From positions 434,001 through 498,000 of the forward strand of contig NADL03000612.1 in assembly GCA_002205965.3 (NCBI GenBank): a stretch of 64,000 nt of DNA. Direction: 5' to 3'. A model generated the notes under the pieces. That model was given only the letters and a program-made list of their open reading frames with translations, ran no database searches and had not been told where the DNA came from. Each line of letters opens with the position of its first letter. Within the stretch, counting starts at the first letter, position 1. Position numbers and translations under genes: made by a program. The stretch comes from Kappaphycus alvarezii. Lineage: Eukaryota; Rhodophyta; Florideophyceae; Gigartinales; Solieriaceae. Shown piece by piece: positions 42,601-54,656 of this stretch.

Positions 42601-43620
42601 ATTCACGCGTTACTGACGACCCCTCTTTTCCAATTCATTTGCGGGGAACACGTTTTCATTAAAATACACATGACGGCAATGTTTTATACACCCTTTTTGA
42701 ATGTCCCACACTCGGTATTTGTAGTGCGGTAAACATCGGATCAGGATTTCGCGCCGTGCGCGGACGTTCAATTTCTTTTTCTTGTCACGTGGGTCCACGA
42801 TCCAAACCTCACATCCGAACGTACGCAAATTACTGACGTTGGGTCTCTTACCAGTCAGGGAAAAACCTCGTGTGTTGTCTTACCATCATGCACCTTGGTC
42901 CCTGTCAGACTGCGCAATGTCGCCGCTGTAACTAAGGTCTCCCTCCCAGAATGTGTTGGGTAATCCAGACTGTTCCAGCATGGAACGCGCGGTCTGCAAT
43001 AGAGTTTGGTTGAATCTCTTCGCAATCCCATTCTGCTGGGGAGTATGAGGGGCACAATACTCCCACTTAATCCCATGAGACTGAAGATAGTCCTTTTAAG
43101 CTACGTATTCTCCGCCATTGTCTGAATATAGACATTTGATTTTGCAGTCAAACATACGTTCGAACTTCAACTGCACTAAGCGGAACCACGTACCTACCTC
43201 CGACTTTTATCTCATCAGTCGGACCTCCACCCATCTTGACTTTCCATCTATAAAGGTAACAAAGTACCTATTCCCAGATATGGTTAATACAAGTAACGGT
43301 CCACACACATCAGTAAAAATGATTTCACCAGGATTCGCATACTCTGAATTACGAGACTTCAGTGGTAGTTTCTTCTTTTCACCCACAGTAAACGGGGTAC
43401 ACAGGGACTCCGTCGCTGGTTTCTTCATCACATCTAGCCAGTCCACGGTACCTTTTCTGGACATTTCTCTTATCATAGAGAAATTGCTATGCCCAAACCT
43501 CTGGTGCCATAGTCTCTCTTCTTTGGTGGTATCATGGGCGATAAAGGCATCCTCATTGGTCGAAGTACTGCTTGGCGGCATCAAGACATAAAGTCCGTTT
43601 TGCAGCTTCCCCAAAGCGGC
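42601..43620 (-). pseudogene. copia-B integrase
   Basis: Frame 43614-43207 holds the pre-integrase zinc region (RLWHQRFGHSNFSMI) and the first core Asp (IIFTDVCGPL). LYSDNGGEY (second Asp) is at about 43,105-43,135 in another frame, followed by a stop. Then come PHTPQQNGIAKRFNQTL (about 43,010-43,060), where copia integrases have NG-x-AER: the catalytic Glu is Lys here. RTFGCEVWIVDPRDKKKK (frame 42828-42610) is the conserved integrase C-terminal segment. At least three frame breaks. Confidence 0.87.
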
Positions 43621-44753
43621 TTCCTTGGAAACGAATCACACATCTTCCGCCACCGAAGCATACATCAAATCTCTCGGCATCTAGCTTCGGTACAGACAGT
43701 AGGTTTGTATACAATGACGGAACAAAGAGCGCATTACTCAGCTTCAGTAATGTCGAACTATCACTAACTGTTGCTGATGGTATGATCACGTTTCCATATC
43801 TTGCCGTGGTTAGCTGCCTTCCATCTCCCAACGTAACTGAACGAACAGCGCATCTCTTCATATATGCGAACAGTTTCGGATCGTGCATCATATGCGCACT
43901 TGCTCCAGAATCAACGACGACGAAGTCTGTACTTAGTTCATTGTGATTCCTCACCACCAGAGCCTTGTGGTATTTTTCATATGACGTCCCTTTCTGCTTC
44001 TGTAGTGCCGTCTCATCCGTACTCGTATCCCTCTTCGGCGACCTACTAATCCTCTTGCAGTGCCTGAATTTGCCGCAGTTATAACAGCGGGAATTCACTC
44101 TCCCTTTTAACGCCCTTTCGTACTTGACTGATTGCGAATTCTCTCCTCTGTCGATTGATGCAGCTTTCTTTGTGCTATACTTCTGTAACAATCGAGCAGT
44201 AACCTTATCCCAAGTCAATTCTCTGTCAGGCACCGTCTGTAAGGCCGTTACAACAGGTCCATAGGGAGACTCCGCAGTGTTGCCAAAGCTCGCAAGTAAT
44301 GTCTTGCATAGATTCGCTTACAGCACTGGCCATACCCTCCAGGCGGTTGAAAATAGCCTCCATCTTGTCGATACACTCCGACATGGAGTAAGCTTCACTG
44401 TATCTAAGATGGTAGAGCTCTTTCTGCAACCGCACTCACGCTGCGGCGCTGGCTGTCGCGTATCTTTCTTTAAATTTCTGGCACATACGGAATGGGTTCC
44501 TTTTCACTGTAGCAATAGTGCGCAGTGGTTTGTCTCCCAGAGATTGAATTAAATACATACGACATTTTGCGAGGGTAGTCTTCTCGGCATTACTAAGCTC
44601 CTTATCCTTCCTTCCCTTGATAACATCCGAAGTCACTTCATCCAGAATTTCTTTCGATTCTAACAGTGCTTCAAACCGCATACTCCACAATGTGAAGTCC
44701 TCTCCACGCTTTGCCCCAAATATAACCAAGCGTTTGGAGGGATCGTCCTCCAT
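43553..44753 (-). pseudogene. copia-B gag and aspartic protease
   Basis: The likely start is ATG 44753-44751 (MEDDPSKRLVIFGAKRGEDF), then FTLWSMRFEALLESK, a copia Gag signature. The frame shifts near 44,440 to QKELYHLRYSEAYSMSECID and again near 44,300; 44233-43553 continues with a zinc-knuckle remnant (CYNCGKFRHCKRIS, last Cys missing) and the protease FVVVDSGASAHMM (catalytic DSGA). Confidence 0.87.
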
Positions 44754-44860
44754 CCTTTCAATGGAACACCAAATGGTAGTTGCAAAATAAAAGAAGAGGA
44801 AAAAGTGTGAACAGGGTAAACGGAATTGAAGTGCTAAAGGATTTATTAGAAGATCGTTTA

Positions 44861-44882
44861 AATTAGCCATCGATGCTACCAT
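44861..44882 (-). promoter_or_regulatory. copia-B primer-binding site
   Basis: On the minus strand, directly after the 5' LTR, the sequence is ATGGTAGCATCGATGG. TGGTAGC fits the 3' end of initiator methionine tRNA used by many copia elements; only about 7-8 bases support this. Confidence 0.5.
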
Positions 44883-45304
44883 TGTTGGGTGTCGGGTTGC
44901 CGAGTGACCACCATTCAAGCTTCCCTCCTAGGATCATTTACTCATGGACATACTATATACTCATTACTTCTAGTAAACCCGGTTGAGGTCTTCAAGCCGT
45001 ACAGTACATTCCACTAACACCACGAGGGGCTTGTAATAAACGACAGAGCATCTCGGCCTGAAGTACAAGGCATTCATCTCAGCCCTGAGTGATTCCACTC
45101 AGTCGCATTGCTGGAAATTATTACCAGAATTCAACTCGAATATCTGTGGGCCTAACCTAGGGAGTAAACCCCGATGGTCTAAGTCAATGGGTCTATTTCC
45201 CTTAGTCCCAAGTGTAACAAAGCAAAACACGATTGAGGTAGCCATTCACACTTGCAAATTCAACACCTCAACAACTGATAGCTGTATTGATGTCAATTTC
45301 AACA
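44883..45304 (-). repeat. copia-B 5' LTR
   Basis: Same length and ends as 40372-40793, with scattered substitutions (for example CCTAGGATCA against CCTTGGTTCA). Confidence 0.9.
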
Positions 45305-45309
45305 ATGCA

Positions 45310-47001
45310 TTTACAATTTGCGTTCACAGATGCACGGGCGAGAAAAAGCCGACTATGGATCAGCAAATTATCTAAAACCCCGTCAGGTGTAGCTGCAAGC
45401 GTCAGCAGAAAATTTTCAAAAGCTAAAAGAGCAAAAAACTACGGATCTAAGCATTAAATCACTAAATTAAAGAGCTTGACGATTTTTTTTGGTGAATATG
45501 CGGGAAGCGTAGGAGTATAAGATACCCGAAAAAATGGAGTACTTTTTGCGGCAAAAGCTTGGGTCGAGGAGAAAAAGGGTAACATAGGAGCCTAGTAAAA
45601 CCAAAATGAAGCCAAAGAATATCGTGAATAAATATGGCGTAGTGGAGAGGGTTGAAAGTAGAGGAAAAGAAGCCAAGGCAAGGATTAAGCATTTTAAGAA
45701 GGCGAAGAGCAGTGCGTACGATACAGCTAGCGATTTAAAAATTTTTATTATCACTTTTTACGATGTGAACTTAGCGCTTATGGCTCTAGATCGTGAGCAC
45801 CTGCAATTTCAAAAAGGCGCTCAGGCTCCGTGCGCAAGGAGCAATGAACGAAACGCATCGAGCTAGTATTGGGGGGAGCGCAACAGCAACTCGATCTCTA
45901 GAAATTGAAGCTACTTCTAGATCCTTTTCAACGCAAGTACTTATGCCTTGTTATTCTCTTAAATATATTGATATTTCTCTGAAAGCATAGTTATTTTCCT
46001 TTTGCTGTTGTTTTTGCATGGCCCATAAATGTGGAATAGAAGGACACGACTGTTTTATGAAAGACACGGAGCCCGTCCCGCAAACCAGTCTCTGCAAACG
46101 CACAGCGACATGCGCTTCACTCCTTTCACTCACAAGCTCGGGATTACGCTTGCTACGAACTTTTCCCTCGCTCCTCACTTGCGCACGCAGCTATTTATTG
46201 GTCGCATTTTAAAACAGCACTTATCGAACTTATTTATTCTCCAAATAAATTTAATTATCTAAAGTAGAAATTGGGCATTTGAAGTTCACAGTTGTCTCTT
46301 TCAAACTAGACACAATTACGTACGTTTGTCAGAATCATATAAGTATGTTATAGGGCTCGGATTGGCGATTTTAATGACTTCATTTTTCGTTTGAAGCCAA
46401 TTGTGAAAAGTTCAGTTCGATGTCCTTTAATGTACACTCAAAAAAACATTTCATCCTTCCATCACCTTATAAGAAGCCTGTACATAGAGTTTCAGGTTGC
46501 TAACTTGACATACAACCGCTTTATTCCATCTCTGGCTATATTCAGAGTCTTCATATAAACAAAATCGTTCTTACCCAAATCATAACGACTTTGGAAGTAT
46601 ATTCTACAATTCACATCTCGATTGTAGAGTTTAGAAATGGCTTCGCCCAGAACGGTTTTAAACGAGTGAATAATCATATCATTAGGAACACAAACAACTT
46701 GCACTACTGAGACTATGCTTTCTGTAGTAAAAAGCGTACACAACTCTCTGCTCCATCTCCTTTGAAGCCCTCACAATAACTAAAAAAAGTTCCACTTATC
46801 TAACCGACATAGTTTTGAAGTCTTTTACTCTTCCAACTCACTGCTAAAACGTACATGAAGCATATTTTTCAATGAAAGTCTTGCTTAGTCCCTTCTTTAA
46901 AATATAACTTTTTTATCGACTAAAAGTTCTAATTTTTCCAAGAATATCTCTGGAAGCTAAGAGCCATGTTTTCGATACATAACATCCATACTAGTACAAC
47001 A
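45310..47001. other. AT-rich spacer, no gene recognised
   Basis: Plus frame 45606-45866 (Lys-rich, 86 codons) and minus frame 46492-46743 (83 codons) are the longest; neither is recognised. They could be fragments of the same wreck as the following feature. Confidence 0.4.
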
Positions 47002-47415
47002 TCATGGTGTAGCAAGTACACTTAATAGACCATAGGTGACCAATAAAGCTGTAACAGCGTAACAATTCTCGCTTGTAGCTATATTTTCTATAACCCAGTC
47101 ATTAACGTTTTTTACTTTTCCAACGTCGCTCTTACAAAACGAAAACATCGTTAAACATTCACTTTTACTAAACCGATTGAAGCCGAAGTCAAGTTGAGAT
47201 GTGTTGATCTTGTTACTTCTATGAATGACCCTCCTTAGATCCGTTTCAGACCTGACTGTAGTGGATGCCAAAACACCTAGTGTTCTGAATGCTGTAAAGG
47301 CAGATTTTGCTTCGTATATTCGAAGCGTCGCAATGGCTAGGAAAGCTGCTTTCCATTTAGTTGTCCATTCCTCGGAGCGTCCCCTTGAGAAGTCTTTCTG
47401 TCTTGCTTGATTCAT
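47002..47415 (-). pseudogene. possible Harbinger-like transposase N-terminal remnant
   Basis: A 137-codon minus frame with DFGFNRFSKSECLTMFSFCK followed by ENCYAVTALLVTYGLLSVLATP. The first block resembles the FRF-x-K helix and the second the 'C-x-A-x-x-L-L-x-R-L-x-x-P' block before the Harbinger catalytic core. It may be related to 21282-21710. No catalytic domain follows. It could equally be an unknown gene fragment. Confidence 0.3.
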
Positions 47416-49125
47416 GTCAGCGATGGATCTATCTGTTCACTTGATACCGACATACCTCAGAAGACTAATACTCCCATTTATTGTACCTGGTAGCGATGCG
47501 TACACCACTTTTGGGCGGGCTGGTGAGGTTATTACGAGGACGGAGATGGCCACCGGCCTGGCTCTTACGGGGCCGTATGGAAATATGTATCTCTGAGTGC
47601 CTTTGACATGGCTTGTCTGGTTTGACTTCAACTCTGAAGACGGCGACGGGACCGATGATGCAGTTGACCAAGAAGAGCTGGACCTAGGCAGTGGTCCAGT
47701 AAGTAACGATGGTGAGTGCCGGTCTGCCACACAAGTTAACTCATGTTTAATCCGTAGTCACTATCTGAGTAACTCCGGAACTTTACCATATTTATCTTTC
47801 AAATGTAAACCACCCAAATATTTCCCCCCTTTTAAAATTGCAGCAATCCATTTCAGAAATACTGTAGTTTTCAGTAATTTGTCATAGTACCTATTTCTGT
47901 TTTTGCGTAAAATCATAAATGAAAGAGATTTTCATGCATTGCAAAATGTTTATGCTGGACTATTCCCGTGGCCAATAAGCGGCCCAGGAAATCAAAATTT
48001 GAAATACAAATTGGAAAGCGGGTCAGAAAGCCACAAAATTTTGAGATTCCGATCAATTTGACACATAGTCATTTACCGCCGCCCGAGATCCTCCGGCAGA
48101 CTGTATGGCAATTTATAAGCGCAGTTGTACGTGCGGTGTCGGCCGTCCGACCATAAATTTCATTCAACCCCATCCAGCGACCAACCCCTATCCATCGTGG
48201 ACGCCCGCACGGCACGTCCTCACATTTGACATTATGCTTGTCACCCTTGCGTGCACCGCTTTTTGCTCCCTTGGAAATCCTTGCCAGCTTGGCGGCTTGT
48301 AACGCATGCTATGCTTTTACGCCGCCTTACTGTTCTCTCTCCCTCGCCCCGGATAAGCACCTGATCCGCTCTCGGCGCCTGCCGAATGAGTGAATGGGGT
48401 GTTTCTTGCAGAGCTATTTCCATGCTGTCGTCGACCCGCTCAAAATGGTCTCGGTAGCCGAAAACTTCATGCGGCGGGGGAGGCATGGACCCGGTTGACG
48501 GAAGCCGCTGGTGCGATCTCCTGCAATCTGCCATGACCTCTTCCCGACTCTGTGCCTCGTTGATCACTGCAATCGAGATTGATAGGCAAGTCTTCCGTAT
48601 GAGCTGCGCGTAGTGTAGCAAATTCCAGCAAGCACATATGAAGCACCCAGGCAGCGGGCAGATCGCCTCTTGTTTCCCAGGTGTCGCTCTTCAAAGGAGG
48701 AGCAATCTAATCCTGTGTTGAGTGCGAGAGAAAAAATTACCAGTGGAAAATCCGAGCCCGTGTCGCCCACCTATGCGCACGGATTGCTGGCTCCACCCGC
48801 CGGACATGTACTCGCAGAGTAGGCCCTCTACACTACGACAAAGCAAGCAGTAACCTCGCGTTTACCCAAAAGATGTACAACCGAGGGGCACCTATCAAGC
48901 TCGCAGCCCCCCGATACCAACACTACAAACAACGCAAATCTGTGCGCTGCCTTGCTAGACTCACTCCACATGTCACTGCACATCTCTTCACCATCTCCAC
49001 CACAAAAATAAAACAAAATAGATACCCGCGTCATGATCAACATGACAGTTACCGCCCTCCGGAGTCATCGCCTGGGGTTAATCCACGTCCACAAAAAAAG
49101 CAGTCCCAACCAACCAAGCACAGAC
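47416..49125. other. no clear gene; possible small minus-strand ORFs
   Basis: Minus frames 47437-47730 (97 codons) and 48241-48621 (126 codons, PSTGSMPPPPHEVFGYRD) are open but match nothing recognised. The last 300 bp is probably the 3' untranslated region of the RING gene. Confidence 0.35.
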
Positions 49126-50055
49126 CTACATCTCAATAAGCGACCTGCGAATAGCTTCATTGAGCGACAATTTCTCCTCCTCAAAGGCGCTTGCCTCGCC
49201 GCTGGCATTGGCGCGATCAGCATCGACTCCATACCACGGTAACCTCACCACGGGATGCCGCATCTCGTCCAAATAACCAACACTGTCCACATCACTGGCA
49301 CTATCGGGCTCCGGCCTCAAGTCCCTCGCATGTCCATCCAACAATCCCGACGACGAGGCAGGCGTTCGATCAGCAGCACTGGGGGTGGGCGAAGCAAGCG
49401 TAACCTCCGAGGCCATTGCCTCCAATAAAAGCGGACCAATTGGACCCGACGAGTCATGACAATAGGGTGAGAGTTGCGGCTGTGGACACGGTGTTTCAAA
49501 CAGTCCTTGTTCGTCGGGGTGAGAATCCTGAGGGCCAAGATGTGGACGAGTTGGATTGGATGCGGATGTAGATGTGGGAGTTGGTTGAGTATCGCGAGCC
49601 TCTTTCGCAGCGAGGGTTGCTCTCCTCATGGCATCTGCGGCCCTCCTCTGATCTCTCTCCTCCTCATCCAGGACGGATGCGTCTTTGGGCCCGACGAAAA
49701 CGGCATCGAAACGACGATGCTTACAAAAGGGACATGGCTCCTTGTTGTGGCGTGGGGGACGGATCTGGAGGTAACACTCTGTGCAAAGACGTGCTGCACA
49801 GCATTTTGTTTCGTTCAAGACGGGATAGACCAACATGCAGATGGGACATTCCTCGCGACTGTCGAGGGAGGGTGAATCACGACCTGGGTAACGGGGGGCT
49901 AGCTCGCCGCGGAGAATGTGCTTGCGGACTGTTTTGACATCCCAGGCGCAGTTGGAGTAGAGACCGGAGGGTTTTGTGTAGAGTAGGTCGACTGGGGTGG
50001 GATCCTGTGGTTGACGGCGACGGTAGAAGCGAGATGTACTTGAGGTGTTGCCCAT
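49126..50055 (-). CDS. SIP5-like RING-finger protein with myristoylation site and UIM
   Basis: A 309-residue intronless gene. I chose the internal ATG at 50055 rather than the upstream in-frame ATG at 50157, because it gives MGNTSSTSRF, a strong N-myristoylation start, as in plant relatives. Residues about 22-62 carry the family block (LYTKPSGLYSNCAWD, LAPRYPG). A RING-type zinc finger follows (EECPICMLVYP, TKCCAARLCTECYLQI, PCPFCK; residues about 67-112). The middle is Ser/Pro-rich and disordered. The C-terminus LSLNEAIRRSLIEM fits a ubiquitin-interacting motif (E-rich start, A-x-x-x-S). It probably acts as a membrane-attached E3 ubiquitin ligase or ubiquitin adaptor; yeast SIP5 is tied to Snf1 signalling. 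Substrates are unknown. Confidence 0.85.
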   Translation of the reverse strand: MGNTSSTSRFYRRRQPQDPTPVDLLYTKPSGLYSNCAWDVKTVRKHILRGELAPRYPGRDSPSLDSREECPICMLVYPVLNETKCCAARLCTECYLQIRPPRHNKEPCPFCKHRRFDAVFVGPKDASVLDEEERDQRRAADAMRRATLAAKEARDTQPTPTSTSASNPTRPHLGPQDSHPDEQGLFETPCPQPQLSPYCHDSSGPIGPLLLEAMASEVTLASPTPSAADRTPASSSGLLDGHARDLRPEPDSASDVDSVGYLDEMRHPVVRLPWYGVDADRANASGEASAFEEEKLSLNEAIRRSLIEM

Positions 50056-50798
50056 GGTGGGGCTGGGAAGGGAGTGTGAGAGTGAGAGTGAGCGGGGAGG
50101 AAGGCGGATGGTTATTTTGTGTATGTGTTTGTTTGGGGAGGGGAAGCGAGTAGACACAGCGGTTTGAGTAGTGTGGAGGATGGGAAGGGGGAAGGAAAAG
50201 ATGAAAGATCTGCAAGGGTTGATGAAAGGAACGGAATGGTGACAGAGGATACAGTGAGAAGAGGCAAAGGGCGAGTTTTAGTTGAGGGGAAGAGTGGATG
50301 GCGGGAAGGGTGCATGCCCGGTTTGTAAAGGAGTGTGTTGCGTTGGGGACAGGGGAGGGGTGGGCAAAGCAAGATTGAGTGCAGGAGGAAAGGAGCGGTG
50401 GAATGGAGAGAACGGCTGGTGGTAAATGAAAATGAAAAAAAGTCGAGGTGAGTCGAGGAAAGCAAAAAGTAAAATGCAGATTAGGCTCGCGAGAGAGATT
50501 GGTTGAAAACAAAGAATACCCAAAATAAATAAATAAATAAAACCGCGCTAGCTGGTGGTGGTGGTAAATGGTGGCGTGGCGTGTCATCACACGGGACTGG
50601 CAGTCCTGTTTTACGAATATTGCTAAAATTGGCTAGCGGTAGGTAGCGATAGCCTTATTGTGAATTTATTTGTCAAAGGCTTAAATCCTCGGAATCCTAT
50701 GGCCGACAGTCGTGTGCATTTAATAAAAACCCTTTCGTCCCGCTTGTAATGCACCTGTGACATTTTTCCAATTTCCAGTCACCTTTTCCCACATCTCC
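50056..50798. other. upstream region of the RING gene and 3' region of the TEX10-like gene
   Basis: Pyrimidine-rich on the minus strand (5' leader/promoter of the RING gene), with an (AAAT)n microsatellite at about 50,522-50,541. No further gene is seen. Confidence 0.5.
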
Positions 50799-52534
50799 CT
50801 ATGAAAATATTACACCTCTCTCCCCATCCTTACACTTCTCTTCCAACATCCCACTTCCGTCACTCTCACTCTCACCCTTCCCATCCACACCACCCCGCTT
50901 CATCCCCTCCACCACATGCAACGCAGCCCTCGCCGCAATTTCTTCCTCCCTACATACACCACCACCTTTACTCAACCGCGCCCGAATCCCCATTTCCAAA
51001 CCATCTCCACCCACACCACTCACACAGCACCCAACCAACCCCTCCAACACTGCATCCTCCAGTCTCACCTCTCCGTAAAACAATCCCGCTCCCACCAATG
51101 CCCCCATCTCCTCGTCCAAAACTCGCCACCCCTCATTCCTCAGCCCCTCCACAATAACCCACCCACAGCCTGCTGCCCCGTCTCACCCACTCCCTTTCTC
51201 AACCAATCCACAGCCACTCGTAATACATCCTTTCCTCTCCCATGCACACAGCAATCCCATCCAATCTTCGCCACCCTCCCAACCCATTTATCCCGTTCCC
51301 GCATGTCCGCCACATCAACCACCGCCTTGACCACTCCCGCCGTCTTGCCGCAATATTCCCAATCCCCCCTACAACCCCTCTCCATCCATATCCGCATCCA
51401 CGCCCGTCCAATTCCAGTCTCCCCGTTGCGCTCCACATACTCGTGCACCACCTCGTCCACCCCTTTCAACCCAACCACCTCTCGCAACACCTCTTCACCT
51501 ATTCCCGCTCTCACCGCCACACTCGCAATCCCGACATCCGCCTCGCCGATCCCTCTCCCCCCCCATTCACTCACAATTCGTTTCACCATACCCACCCCCT
51601 CTTCTGTTAAACTCCAATCGCACGCCACCTCTTTCAGCGCCTTTACCGCCGCCACCACCACCCTCCCCCGCTCCTTGTCTCTCTTCGCCTCACACATTGG
51701 TAAACACTCACACACAAGGTAACCAACCCTCACCAACAACCCACACGCCTCCTTCCGACTCAAACCCCTCACCAAACCCCTCACCCTCACACTCGTCCTC
51801 CCGTCTCTGTGATAACAAAACCTACCCCCACCGACACCGTCTTCCTCCCTCTCCCTCTCCCTCTCCCTCCCTCTCTACTCACTGCCGCAATAGCCTCCAA
51901 CACCGCAACCTTTCCACCACCCTTATCCACTCCCCCTAGACACTCGCCCAATCCCACCAACGGATTCCCCATCCCTGCAAACAACATTCCCCCCCATACA
52001 CCCTCCACCGCCATTAACCTCGTCACAAATCGCGCACCCGCCACTCGAACTTCCGTGCGAATATGAGACAGCATGGCCAACACCGCGGCCGCAATTCCCC
52101 TTGCAAACACGTTTACCCGCGGCAATAACCTCACACACTCGACGACAACATCCGCAGCCGCTCTTCGTACCGCAGGATGATCATCCGCCACGCCGTCTAA
52201 TCCAGACGCTATACAGCACCAAGATGGAGTTTCGCTTCGGTATGGGCTGCCGTTTGAGAGACGCACAGCGCTTTGGAGAGGCCATTAAAGGAGGATAGGC
52301 GTGTTTGAGCATTGTAATGTGAGTTGCGTTTGAGCAGCTCCGGTAACGGCAGACCTGGCTTTGAGGTGGGGTTGTGAGGGGGCGGCTTTGGTTGGGGACG
52401 TAGATTTGACGCGATTTGAATGACGTGTTGGTCACGTTGGCGGCGCGTTGTTTGGGGCCTAGTTTCGACTTTTTCTTTGCAAAGTCGGGGGCGTTGAGCC
52501 TTGCGTGTGAAGATTTCCGTTTGTTACGCGACAT
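50799..52534 (-). pseudogene. TEX10/IPI1-like ribosome-biogenesis gene, interrupted in frame
   Basis: The minus-strand start MSRNKRKSSHARLNAPDFAK then KKKSKLGPKQRAANVTNTSF, SFKSRQIYVPNQS (52534 to about 52,390), is the typical N-terminus of TEX10/IPI1, a subunit of the Rix1-type complex needed for 60S ribosome maturation. In another frame LPLPELLKRNSHYNAQTRLS, GLSKAL follows (the 'LkHyNa..Rk.AL.GL' block). A third frame, 52266-51787 (DDHPAVRRAAADVVVECV, VLAMLSHIRTEVRVAGARFV), shows the helical repeats, then 51790-51140 and 51152-50799. Frames change about four times. A GTGAGT donor (51,882) and CACAG acceptor (51,807) would give a 76-nt intron but not the right frame. It is either a gene with unrecognised introns, a pseudogene, or affected by sequence errors; I cannot decide. 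The family call is good, the integrity call is not. Confidence 0.65.
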
Positions 52535-53009
52535 GGCGTAACACTCGGCTCTATAGTCGTAGAGAAACAGAGTAGGGGGGGAGCGAACTTAGGTGCAGCG
52601 GCGGCTCCTTTTTCCCAGCGGATTGAGAATCCGGCACGTTACTGTTGGAGACCGCGCTTGCAGTTGAGGTGACACGAATGCACTGCTACGAGCAAGGTCG
52701 ATCAAATCCATTCCAATTCCAATTTGGATTTGGATCCATGATCCGATTTTATTGTTTCTGTCCTGTATGGTCAGCGACGGTTGAATAATAAAAAATATAA
52801 ATATAATATAAAAAATTTTGTATACCAATCCTGCCAACACAAAGGCATCGGCGAGTCCCGCCGGCGATCCCTAGCACAGCAAAGGTACCCTCCAGTGGCG
52901 ATAACCCTCACCCCGGATCAACACCCACCTTGCCCACGCCATCCAAGCACCTACTTTCAATCTCTCAACTACCGCACACAAAGTCCACTCACTCCAATTC
53001 GCAATCACA
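52535..53009. promoter_or_regulatory. divergent promoter region between TEX10-like and RPL23
   Basis: 475 bp separate two opposite starts of ribosome-related genes. It contains an AT-rich core (ATAAAAAATATAAATATAAT, about 52,786-52,805) and a pyrimidine-rich stretch upstream of RPL23. Co-regulation is plausible but inferred. Confidence 0.5.
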
Positions 53010-53795
<786 letters not shown>

Positions 53796-54656
53796 TTTAG
53801 ACCTATATGAGTTATCGTCGAGGTACTCTGGACCACATCACTTGTGAATGCCTCGTCGCTGATACTTGGTCCTCGTAAACGACATGCAAGTGGTTCTTTG
53901 CGCCATTAGAGGTCTAGCTGGAATTGTTGGTGCCCATGATCCGTCCTTTTCGCAGCAGTACTGATCCCGGGAGCACGGCCGATTAGTGTAGAAATCCGGC
54001 TCAACTGTGCAGCTGCACAAAGTAGAACGACTGTGGAGGCTACATTGCTTTTCGAATCAGGCCGGATTACAGTTAACATAGCGTTTTTCACCCTGACGGG
54101 CCTTTCGGCATGAAATTCCTCGGCGTCGACAAGAAATTCCCTTTTTTGTGCCATCAACTCCCTTCCTGCACTCCCAGGCGATTTTTGTAAACAATACCAC
54201 TAGCCAAGATGCAGAAACGAAGGCAGCAGACACTGCATACCAGATGGGGAACGAGTACATTTTGATCCAGGCAAATTTTCTGGCCGCAAAAGTATCAGAA
54301 CTTTGGCCGACGGACTCTCATGAGCTCGCAGTTTGACCTCTCCGATAGGTTCGAGGCTCGCTCGGATGTAGTCACTTTAGTCTCGGAGTAATCTGCTTGA
54401 GCATCATAATATTCCCTTTTTGTCAAACCTCTCTCACTTGCTTACCCGTTGGTTATCTCCCAGGACAACATAAGCAACAAGCCGCATACCAGCCCTCAAT
54501 GATGTTTGCTTATACCCCTTCCATCAGACAATCTCTCCCCCCATCGAAAGTCTGTTCTTTATCCGTCCCTTCCCCCTCCACAATTTTTGTTCCTCCGTTT
54601 CTGAACCAACCAGTACCTCTCTACGGGCCCTCCCCCATATCCAAATCAGGATCCCT
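53796..54656. other. no gene recognised
   Basis: 3' flank of RPL23 with short frames on both strands (for example 53906-54157 minus, 54148-54336 plus), none recognisable. Confidence 0.45.

Larger units (their letters stand above)
40372..45304 (-). mobile_element. Ty1/copia element (copia-B), minus strand
   Basis: Two 422-bp LTRs (40372-40793, 44883-45304) with TGTTG...CAACA ends, about 98% identical (roughly nine differences by eye), flank gag, protease, integrase, RT and RNase H in copia order (IN before RT). The flanks ATACA (40367-40371) and ATGCA (45305-45309) form a 5-bp duplication with one mismatch. Several frameshifts and an altered integrase residue make it non-autonomous. Confidence 0.92.

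Noticed and set aside
49877..50590. 237-codon minus-strand ORF upstream of and overlapping the RING gene
   Set aside because: Overlaps the RING coding start in another frame and consists mostly of pyrimidine-rich leader.
50916..51722. 268-codon plus-strand ORF
   Set aside because: Antisense of the TEX10-like frames; Pro/Thr/Ser/His-rich composition typical of a shadow in GC-biased DNA.
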